Assembly (NCBI GenBank): GCA_964542435.1
Contig: CAZIVE010000117.1
Coordinates: 1 to 8,329, forward strand
DNA: 8,329 nt
From: CAZIVE01 sp964542435
GTDB taxonomy: Bacteria > Bacteroidota > Bacteroidia > Bacteroidales > Tannerellaceae
Direction of reading: 5' to 3'
Part shown: positions 1 through 5,206 of the stretch, piece after piece
Position numbering within the stretch: position 1 is the stretch's first letter
Layout of the letters: each line of letters opens with the position of its first letter
Notes under the pieces: model-generated
Told to the model about the DNA's origin: nothing
Database searches by the model: none
The model's input: only the letters and a program-made list of their open reading frames with translations
Program-made: the position numbers and the translations under genes

Positions 1-47
1 AAACGTTTCCTATTAAGAAAATGTCGAAAGGTCTTTGTAAAGAAATA

Positions 48-135
48 TTTTAACCCAGGTTAAAAATTATTTTGACTATAGTGCCAGAAAGTTTTAACCA
101 TGGTTGAAAATTGTTTTGACCGTGGTTAAAAATTA
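48..135. repeat. Four tandem 22-bp units of an imperfect palindrome
   Basis: Units lie at 48-69, 70-91, 92-113 and 114-135 with no spacer and exact 22-bp register. The consensus core is TTTTRACCnnGGTTRAAA followed by AATTR. Units 1, 3 and 4 have both half-sites: TTTTAACC-CA-GGTTAAAA, TTTTAACC-AT-GGTTGAAA and TTTTGACC-GT-GGTTAAAA. Unit 2 keeps only the left half-site (TTTTGACT) and has a degenerate right half. A fifth partial left half (TTTGATCC) follows at 136-143. Dyad centres are 22 bp apart, close to two helical turns, so dimers would bind on roughly the same DNA face. I infer an operator or iteron-like protein-binding array. No known motif was recognised. Confidence 0.8.
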
Positions 136-190
136 TTTGATCCCATAATCATCCTTCTCGATCCACATTGATCCTATCGCCAAGTAGTTC

Positions 191-305
191 GTCACTGCGT
201 TCCTCACCAACATAGCGCTTCTAATAAAAGAACCTCATCCGAGGTTCCAAACGTTTCATCGAAGATGATGTTTTATTTAGAAGCACCATGTTGGCGCGCA
301 GCGAC
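191..305. repeat. Large imperfect inverted repeat with nested hairpins
   Basis: The left arm (191-229) pairs with the right arm (271-305). Bases 191-199 match 297-305 at 8 of 9 positions. Bases 205-229 match 271-296 with three mismatches and a one-base bulge, and the left arm carries five extra bases at 200-204. Between the arms lie a perfect 7-bp stem with a 4-base loop (230-247), the AAACGTTT palindrome (249-256) and a CATC-gaa-GATG mini-hairpin (257-267). The whole could fold as a long stem with branches. Possible identities are a MITE or REP-like dispersed element, or a structured RNA. Which one cannot be told from a single copy. Confidence 0.75.
222..247 (-). terminator. Possible minus-strand intrinsic terminator
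   Basis: Read on the minus strand, GAACCTC-ggat-GAGGTTC (247 to 230) is a perfect 7-bp stem with a 4-base loop, immediately followed by TTTTATTAG. That has the shape of an intrinsic terminator. On the plus strand the same stem is followed by CAAACG, so it would not work in that direction. No minus-strand gene ending here is visible, so the function is uncertain. The stem may simply be the inner part of the larger inverted repeat. Confidence 0.35.
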
Positions 306-410
306 TACATGGTGAAATGAAAAATCCGTCTTTCTTGTACTACCTGTTTTGGGAACAAAAAGGACACTTTTCTCGCTCAATATTAATTTTTTGCAAATAA
401 AAAGGCAAGA

Positions 411-436
411 TTGGTGAAAAAAGCTAATTAACTTTG
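411..436 (+). promoter_or_regulatory. Candidate Bacteroidetes-type promoter of the atp operon
   Basis: TAACTTTG at 429-436 matches the Bacteroidetes -7 consensus TAnnTTTG and is followed by GCAGC, the same extension seen at the second promoter near 7714. Transcription would begin around 440-445, giving an untranslated leader of about 55 nt before atpD. The only nearby TTG for a -33 box is at 411-413. Its 15-bp spacing is shorter than the roughly 19-20 bp usual for this promoter class, so the -33 element is weak and the call rests mainly on the -7 match and position. Confidence 0.5.
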
Positions 437-497
437 CAGCCTTGAACTTTTACACCCTATTAGTTGTAATATTGTAGATTGTTTATAAAAGAAGAAT

Positions 498-2012
498 ATG
501 AGTGACATTAAAGGAACTATATCTCAGGTCATCGGACCGGTCGTGGACGTTCATTTCGAAGAGAAAGGAGGGAAGATCGTTCTTCCACGTATCCACGACG
601 CCATGGAGATCAGACGACCCGATGGGAAATTGATGATCGTAGAGGTGCAGCAGCATATCGGTGAAAACACCGTGCGCACCGTTGCTATGGACTCAACCGA
701 CGGTCTGCGCCGCGGAATGGATGCTGTCTCTCACGGGATGCCTATCACCATGCCGGTTGGAGACCAAGATAAAGGTCGATTAATGAACGTCACGGGCAAT
801 CCCATCGACGGAATGTCGGAGTTGGATCGCACAGGCGCTCTTCCTATACATCGTGAACCGCCGAAATTCGACGAACTGATCACGACCCGCGAGATGCTTC
901 ACACGGGCATCAAGGTTATCGATCTGCTCGAGCCTTATTCCAAAGGCGGCAAGATCGGACTTTTCGGTGGCGCCGGTGTCGGAAAGACAGTGCTCATCAT
1001 GGAGCTGATCAACAATATTGCCAAGATGAACCATGGTTTCTCTGTATTCGCCGGTGTCGGCGAACGTACTCGTGAAGGCAACGACCTGCTGCGAGACATG
1101 ATCAACAGCGGCGTTATCCGCTATGGCGATGCTTTCAAGAAGAGTATGGACGAAGGACATTGGGATCTTTCACTCATAGACAAGAACGAAGTGGCAAAGA
1201 GTATGGCCACGCTGATCTTCGGTCAGATGAACGAACCGCCTGGAGCACGTTCCAGTGTGGCTTTATCCGGTCTGACAGTGGCAGAATCCTACCGTGACTC
1301 CGCTCCGGAAGGCGAGACGCGCGACATCCTCTTCTTCATTGATAATATCTTCCGTTTCACTCAGGCCGGTTCTGAGGTTTCCGCATTGCTGGGACGTATG
1401 CCTTCAGCCGTCGGATATCAACCCACATTGGCTACTGAAATGGGAACCATGCAGGAACGAATCACCTCCACACGCCGAGGTTCCATCACCTCTGTTCAGG
1501 CTGTTTACGTTCCGGCTGATGACCTTACCGATCCTGCGCCAGCAACGACTTTCGCCCATTTGGACGCAACTACCGTGCTGGACCGTAAGATCACGGAAAT
1601 GGGTATCTATCCGGCTGTCGATCCGCTGGCTTCCACATCCCGAATCCTCGATCCGCTCGTCGTCGGGAAGGAGCACTACGAAACGGCTCAGCGTGTAAAA
1701 CAGATATTGGAACGCAACAAGGAGTTGCAGGATATCATCTCCATCCTCGGTATGGAAGAGCTTTCAGACGAGGATAAGCTGACGGTCAATCGTGCACGCC
1801 GTGTACAACGTTTCCTGTCGCAACCGTTTGATGTGGCTGAACAGTTCTCAGGTATTCCCGGCGTAAGAGTGTCTATCGAAGACACGATCCGCGGCTTCAA
1901 GATGATTCTCGACGGCGAATGCGACGACGTTCCCGAACAGGCATTCTTGAGCGTAGGAACGATTGAGGATGCCATTGAGAAAGGTAAGAAACTCAAGAAT
2001 CAGGCTAACTAA
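498..2012 (+). CDS. atpD: F1Fo ATP synthase subunit beta (catalytic)
   Basis: This is the catalytic subunit of the F1 head (504 aa), which makes ATP from ADP and phosphate at the alpha/beta interfaces on the cytoplasmic side. An N-terminal beta-barrel domain (about 1-80) precedes the nucleotide-binding domain. The P-loop GGAGVGKT is at 157-164, the catalytic glutamate lies in GERTREGND (E189), Walker B is LFFID (278-282), and the adenine-stacking tyrosine is Y371 in GIYPAVDP. The C-terminal torque loop DELSEED appears as EELSDED (420-426). The protein is longer than the approximately 460-residue E. coli form, mostly through an insertion of about 27 residues between GND (196) and FGQMNEPPGA (from 241). 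The ATG at 498 follows an A-rich leader with only a weak ribosome site, common in Bacteroidota. atpC follows after 2 nt. Confidence 0.98.
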   Translation: MSDIKGTISQVIGPVVDVHFEEKGGKIVLPRIHDAMEIRRPDGKLMIVEVQQHIGENTVRTVAMDSTDGLRRGMDAVSHGMPITMPVGDQDKGRLMNVTGNPIDGMSELDRTGALPIHREPPKFDELITTREMLHTGIKVIDLLEPYSKGGKIGLFGGAGVGKTVLIMELINNIAKMNHGFSVFAGVGERTREGNDLLRDMINSGVIRYGDAFKKSMDEGHWDLSLIDKNEVAKSMATLIFGQMNEPPGARSSVALSGLTVAESYRDSAPEGETRDILFFIDNIFRFTQAGSEVSALLGRMPSAVGYQPTLATEMGTMQERITSTRRGSITSVQAVYVPADDLTDPAPATTFAHLDATTVLDRKITEMGIYPAVDPLASTSRILDPLVVGKEHYETAQRVKQILERNKELQDIISILGMEELSDEDKLTVNRARRVQRFLSQPFDVAEQFSGIPGVRVSIEDTIRGFKMILDGECDDVPEQAFLSVGTIEDAIEKGKKLKNQAN

Positions 2013-2014
2013 TA

Positions 2015-2260
2015 ATGAAACTGAACATCATATCACCGGAAGGAGTTCTCTATGAAGGAGAGGTGAAGAGTGCCATTTTCCCCTCCATCAGCGGGAGTTT
2101 TGAGGTGCTTCCTCATCATGCGCCGCTCATTGCAGCCATGAAAGAGGGGAAAATCCATTATGAGACGGACACCGAAACGAAAGAGATGGAGGTCAGAGAT
2201 GGATTTGTAGAGGTCAAAGACGATGTAATCACTGTATGCATTGAACAGAAAAAGGCATGA
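2015..2260 (+). CDS. atpC: F1Fo ATP synthase subunit epsilon, single-domain form
   Basis: This central-stalk subunit (81 aa) links gamma to the c-ring. The conserved N-terminal beta-sandwich is recognisable from ISPEGVLYEGEV near the start and from SFEVLPHHAPLIA (about 28-40), matching the family pattern GxFgiLPgHAPli. The protein stops after the beta-sandwich. E. coli epsilon is about 139 aa and carries a C-terminal helical hairpin that can extend and inhibit ATP hydrolysis, and here that domain is absent. There is no sign of a frameshift: the stop codon overlaps the next start in an ATGA, so the short form looks genuine. The start lies 2 nt after the atpD stop, which suggests translational coupling. 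Confidence 0.96.
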   Translation: MKLNIISPEGVLYEGEVKSAIFPSISGSFEVLPHHAPLIAAMKEGKIHYETDTETKEMEVRDGFVEVKDDVITVCIEQKKA

Positions 2261-2658
2261 ATAGAAGAGTAATCAGCAAACTGGTAGTAAGAGATTTTTT
2301 AATAAACGCAGGTTTGGCTATAGTAGGAGAGGTTGTACTTCGATACCTATTACCCAACTTTTGGTTCCCTTTCTTCCCGCTGATACCCGTTTTCTTCTTT
2401 ATCATGGGCATAGTGGCCTTCGTCACACTTTACTATTACGTACAGATCAAAGGCGATGCGCATATCGTTATCACCTATATGACAGTAAGGTTTTACAAGA
2501 TGCTTATGACGTTGCTTCTTATCTGGCTTTATGCAGCCAACTTCCATGATCACATGATGTCGTTCGCCATTTGCATCATGTTGGTTTACTTAGCCAATCT
2601 GATTTACGAGACATCAGCAATGACCATGTACGTCAAGAAAGGAATGAAAAACAAATGA
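2257..2658 (+). CDS. Small four-helix membrane protein in AtpI position
   Basis: I do not recognise this 133-aa protein with confidence. It has about four predicted membrane segments: about 13-31, 35-62, 78-95 and 98-125. A short hydrophilic stretch (QIKGDAH, 63-69) follows the second segment, and the C-terminus is basic (KKGMKNK). Its start overlaps the atpC stop and its stop overlaps the atpB start, each by 4 nt (ATGA), so it is tightly coupled to both. In many bacteria AtpI, an Fo accessory protein linked to c-ring assembly, is encoded immediately upstream of atpB. Position, size and topology make an AtpI-like role plausible here, but no diagnostic motif was seen. No gene symbol is assigned. 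Confidence 0.85.
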   Translation: MNRRVISKLVVRDFLINAGLAIVGEVVLRYLLPNFWFPFFPLIPVFFFIMGIVAFVTLYYYVQIKGDAHIVITYMTVRFYKMLMTLLLIWLYAANFHDHMMSFAICIMLVYLANLIYETSAMTMYVKKGMKNK

Positions 2659-3713
2659 GACAATATATACGAACAATGGGCAGACAAGACAGTCTGCGGA
2701 GACTCTTTTTTATGTTCGTCCTGTTGCTGTCAGCAATAGGACTGAAAGCAGAGAATCAGGTGAATGTCCAGGAGATGGTATTCTCTCACATTAAGGACTC
2801 CTATTCATGGCATATCTCGAAGATCTTCGGTCAGGAAGTAAGCGTTCCGCTGCCAGTCATCGTAAAAGATGCAAGAGGCTGGGATCTCTTCTCGTCAGAG
2901 AAGATAACCGACGGGAAAAGCTATGACGGCTATTATATCTCCACTACGGGCAAACTGAAAGGCAAGCTGGTGGAGAAAGACGCCACAGGAGCCGAGATCC
3001 GTCCGTTCGATATCTCTATGACGAAGGATGTCTGCGGCTTACTTTTGGCCTGCGTGATCCTGCTTATCATCGTCCTGACCACTGCCAATTGGTACAGACG
3101 GCATCCGGGAAAAGCACCGGGAGGTTTTATCGGAGCAATGGAATGGTGCGTAATGGCTGTGAACGACAGCGTAGTTAAGGAATGCATCGGCAAAGGTTAT
3201 GAGAAATTCTCACCTTATCTGCTGACTGTCTTCTTCTTCATCCTGCTGAACAACCTATTGGGTCTGATTCCTATTTTCCCCGGCGGAGCGAATGTCACAG
3301 GAAACATCGCGATTACCATGACTTTGGCATTGTGTACATTCGTAGCCGTGAATCTGTTCGCTCCGGCGAAATATTGGAAGAGCATATTTTGGCCTGACAT
3401 GCCATTGTTCCTGAAGTTTCCGTTGCCACTGATGCCTCTGGTTGAAGTGTTCGGTGTGTTTACGAAGCCCTTCTCTCTGATGATCCGACTCTTCGCCAAC
3501 ATTATGGCAGGTCACACGATTATCATTGCGCTGACAAGCCTCGTGTTTATTTCAGCAACGATGGGCGTTGCCATCAACGCCGGCATGACTGTCATCTCCG
3601 TCATTTTCACGATATTCATGAATCTGCTGGAGCTCTTGGTTGCCTGCTTGCAGGCCTATATCTTCACGATACTGTCAGCAAGTTATATCGGACTGGCACG
3701 TCATCCTGAATAA
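2655..3713 (+). CDS. atpB: F1Fo ATP synthase subunit a, with signal peptide and periplasmic domain
   Basis: This is the proton-channel stator subunit of the membrane sector. I take the start at 2655 (352 aa) because it forms an ATGA overlap with the previous stop; an in-frame ATG at 2571 would add 28 residues that overlap the upstream gene. Residues 1-32 look like a signal peptide (RR and a hydrophobic run at about 17-30, ending GLKA). Residues 33-123 form a hydrophilic, probably periplasmic domain, followed by membrane helices from about 125. The essential arginine is R278 in MIRLFANIMAGH (E. coli R210), and Q333 in LQAYIF matches E. coli Q252. H287 and E326 occupy the E. coli E219 and H245 positions, a reciprocal swap also known in mitochondrial subunit a. 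E. coli subunit a is about 271 aa, so most of the extra length is N-terminal. Confidence 0.96.
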   Translation: MRQYIRTMGRQDSLRRLFFMFVLLLSAIGLKAENQVNVQEMVFSHIKDSYSWHISKIFGQEVSVPLPVIVKDARGWDLFSSEKITDGKSYDGYYISTTGKLKGKLVEKDATGAEIRPFDISMTKDVCGLLLACVILLIIVLTTANWYRRHPGKAPGGFIGAMEWCVMAVNDSVVKECIGKGYEKFSPYLLTVFFFILLNNLLGLIPIFPGGANVTGNIAITMTLALCTFVAVNLFAPAKYWKSIFWPDMPLFLKFPLPLMPLVEVFGVFTKPFSLMIRLFANIMAGHTIIIALTSLVFISATMGVAINAGMTVISVIFTIFMNLLELLVACLQAYIFTILSASYIGLARHPE

Positions 3714-3831
3714 TATTCAAAAAAAGTTAGAAACGAAATAAATAATAATCAATAACTAAAGATGACAGCTGCAACGCTTAGAGACGGACACGTCAAGAGA
3801 AACGGCAGTCATCAAAAAATTTAAAAGTCTT
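3714..3831 (+). other. Structured 118-nt leader before atpE
   Basis: This is the only long gap inside the gene cluster. Its first half is A-rich. GATGAC (3761-3766) can pair with GTCATC (3808-3813), extended by GC/GC across an A-A mismatch, and it encloses a smaller GACG-gaca-CGTC hairpin (3782-3793). A 20-codon open frame (ATG at 3762, TAA at 3822-3824) ends 7 nt before the atpE start. No TAnnTTTG promoter element is visible. The c subunit is needed in about ten copies per enzyme, so a leader that raises translation or stabilises a processed mRNA would make sense. That is inference. Confidence 0.45.
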
Positions 3832-4089
3832 ATGTTAGCAACAATTTTGTTACAAGCAGCAGCCGCAAGCGCAGGTCTTGGAAAATTAGGAGCTGCTATT
3901 GGCGCAGGTATCGCAGCTATTGGCGCAGGTATTGGTATTGGTAACATCGGTAACGGTGCAGTTCAGGCCATCGGCCGTCAACCATCAGCCGGTAGTGATA
4001 TTCGTACAAACATGTTGATCATGGCCGCATTGGTTGAAGGTGTTGCACTGTTCGCCATCGTTGTCTGCTTCCTTGCATTGTTCGATTAA
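3832..4089 (+). CDS. atpE: F1Fo ATP synthase subunit c (rotor ring)
   Basis: This 85-aa protein folds as a helical hairpin that oligomerises into the proton-driven c-ring. Helix 1 is rich in small residues (GAAIGAGIAAIGAGIGIG, about 20-37). The polar loop carries the conserved RQP (49-51), which contacts gamma and epsilon. Helix 2 contains the ion-binding carboxylate E69 in ALVEGVALF. The sodium signature is missing: the residue after E69 is Gly, not Ser or Thr, and the helix-1 position that holds Gln in Ilyobacter tartaricus is Ile here. Proton coupling is therefore expected. The start at 3832 gives a normal-length c subunit and is preceded by a structured leader. A 17-bp direct repeat lies within the helix-1 coding sequence. 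Confidence 0.97.
   Translation: MLATILLQAAAASAGLGKLGAAIGAGIAAIGAGIGIGNIGNGAVQAIGRQPSAGSDIRTNMLIMAALVEGVALFAIVVCFLALFD
3895..3932 (+). repeat. 17-bp direct repeat inside atpE
   Basis: GCTATTGGCGCAGGTAT occurs at 3895-3911 and again at 3916-3932, a 21-bp period or seven codons. Both copies encode Ala-Ile-Gly-Ala-Gly-Ile in the glycine-rich helix packed inside the c-ring. The nucleotide identity exceeds what the protein repeat requires, which fits a recent internal duplication or gene conversion, or strong codon preference. Confidence 0.85.
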
Positions 4090-4100
4090 ACCCACATCCG

Positions 4101-4114
4101 AAAGGAGATAAAGC
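4101..4114 (+). promoter_or_regulatory. Strong Shine-Dalgarno sequence of atpF
   Basis: AAAGGAG (4101-4107) lies 7 nt before the atpF ATG at 4115. It is by far the best ribosome-binding site in the cluster. The other genes have A-rich or weak sites or rely on start-stop coupling, as is usual in Bacteroidota. It supports the 4115 start. Confidence 0.8.
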
Positions 4115-4615
4115 ATGGAACTGCTGACACCCGACACAGGACTTCTGTTCTGGATGATCTTGTCCTTCTTGATTGTCCTTGTGATCTTGGCACGCTATGG
4201 CTTCCCCGTCATTGTGAAAGCTGTTTCGAAACGCCAGGAATTCATCGAGGGCTCTCTTGAATCCGCACGGAAAGCCAACGAACAGCTTGCCAACATCAAG
4301 ATTGAATGTGACAAACTGCTGGCCGAAGCACGCGAAGGTCAGAACACCATCAGAAGAGAAGCGCTTGAGGAGAAACAACAAATCATCGACGAAGCTCGCA
4401 AAAAAGCCGCTGCCGAAGCCCAATTACAGGTGGCTGAAGCCACTCGTCGAATTGGTGAGGAGAAGGAAAAGGCGATGCGCGAGGTACGCAGCGAGATAAC
4501 CGACCTGAGTATCGCTATCGCCGAGAAAGTAATCAGAGAGAAAATCGGACAAGACGAGGAACAGAAACGCGTCATCAACCGACTGATCGATGAAATGACA
4601 TTCAGCAAATCGTAA
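4115..4615 (+). CDS. atpF: F1Fo ATP synthase subunit b (peripheral stalk)
   Basis: This stator subunit (166 aa) holds the alpha/beta head fixed against rotation and bridges subunit a to delta. One N-terminal membrane helix (about 9-28) is followed by a long charged helix (about 38-140). That segment is rich in Glu, Lys, Arg, Ala and Gln, as expected for the right-handed coiled-coil dimer of b. The C-terminal part (about 125-166, including DLSIAIAEKVIREKI) matches the delta-binding end of the family. Only one b-type gene is present, so a homodimeric stalk is expected. Length is typical (E. coli 156 aa). It starts 25 nt after atpE behind a strong Shine-Dalgarno sequence, and atpH follows after 5 nt. 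Confidence 0.96.
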   Translation: MELLTPDTGLLFWMILSFLIVLVILARYGFPVIVKAVSKRQEFIEGSLESARKANEQLANIKIECDKLLAEAREGQNTIRREALEEKQQIIDEARKKAAAEAQLQVAEATRRIGEEKEKAMREVRSEITDLSIAIAEKVIREKIGQDEEQKRVINRLIDEMTFSKS

Positions 4616-4620
4616 TCAAA

Positions 4621-5163
4621 ATGGAGATAGGAGAGATTTCTTCGCGTTATGCTCGTGCACTCTATTCCCTCGCAAAGGAGAAAGAGGCCACCGTTGAAGT
4701 TTATGAGAACATGAAAATGCTCCGCGAAAGCTTCATGAACCACCGCGAACTGATGACCATTCTCTCAAATCCGATGGTGAAGAAGGACGACAAACAACGC
4801 CTGCTCAAGGAAGCCGGAGGCATTCAAGTGAATCCGCTGTTCGAAAACTTTATCCATCTGACCGTCGAGAAACGCCGCGAAGAATGCCTCCCGTTCATGG
4901 CAACCAGCTTCATCAGACTCTATCGAGAAGAACAAAGGATCACTCGTGTGGAATTCAGCGCACCTGTGAAGCTTGACCTTCGGACCGAAGCGCATCTGAA
5001 AGCAAAACTGAACGAAGAGACGGGCAACACGATCGAATTTGAAGGACGTGTAGCTCCGGAACTGCTGGGAGGTTTCCGCCTGCGCATCGGCAACAGCCGT
5101 ATCGACGCAAGCTACAAAACCGAACTGGAGGATATCCGGAAAGAGTTACGCTCAGCGATATGA
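4621..5163 (+). CDS. atpH: F1Fo ATP synthase subunit delta (stator cap)
   Basis: This 180-aa protein joins the top of the alpha/beta hexamer to the C-terminal end of subunit b (the equivalent of mitochondrial OSCP). The N-terminal helical domain begins with the family pattern ISSRYARALYSLAKE (about 6-20) and includes LSNPMVKKDDKQRLL (about 48-62). The C-terminal part carries the conserved ELLGGFRLRIGNSRIDASYK (about 147-166), close to the family pattern of a glycine-rich strand followed by D-x-S. Length matches the family (E. coli 177 aa). It lies 5 nt after atpF and 43 nt before atpA. Confidence 0.96.
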   Translation: MEIGEISSRYARALYSLAKEKEATVEVYENMKMLRESFMNHRELMTILSNPMVKKDDKQRLLKEAGGIQVNPLFENFIHLTVEKRREECLPFMATSFIRLYREEQRITRVEFSAPVKLDLRTEAHLKAKLNEETGNTIEFEGRVAPELLGGFRLRIGNSRIDASYKTELEDIRKELRSAI

Positions 5164-5206
5164 GCAGTCAACTCGAGATTGACATATATAATAAGGTATA
5201 AAGATT

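Larger units (their letters stand above)
1..497. other. Non-coding upstream region of the atp operon
   Basis: No convincing coding sequence is visible on either strand. The stretch is AT-rich compared with the genes that follow. It holds a tandem palindromic array (48-135), three scattered GATCC pentamers (139-174), a large inverted repeat with nested hairpins (191-305), an AT-rich stretch (about 380-430) and a promoter-like element (429-436). The 8-bp palindrome AAACGTTT occurs twice (1-8 and 249-256). The neighbour to the left lies outside the window, so I cannot tell whether the array belongs to the atp operon or to a gene beyond position 1. Confidence 0.8.

Noticed and set aside
21..53. 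Ten-codon frame (ATG at 21, TAA at 51-53)
   Set aside because: Too short, with no ribosome site and no downstream partner. Its end runs into the repeat array.
48..135. CRISPR array
   Set aside because: The 22-bp units are contiguous with no unique spacers, and no cas genes are present.
1..256. AAACGTTT palindromes at 1-8 and 249-256 as flanks of a mobile element
   Set aside because: An 8-bp AT-rich palindrome occurring twice is weak evidence. There is no transposase, and no terminal repeats coincide with these positions.
780..1160. Antisense reading frames opposite the atp genes
   Set aside because: They lie opposite strongly conserved coding sequence, show no recognisable motifs, and are explained by codon bias of the true genes.
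2571..2654. Upstream in-frame start that would lengthen subunit a by 28 residues
   Set aside because: It would overlap the preceding gene by nearly 90 bases and place a polar, charged stretch before the signal peptide. The ATGA overlap at 2655 is the more natural start.
5179..5200. Sigma-70-like TTGACA and TATAAT strings before atpA
   Set aside because: They nearly abut instead of being 17 bp apart, and Bacteroidota promoters use TTTG/TAnnTTTG. No such element is present here.
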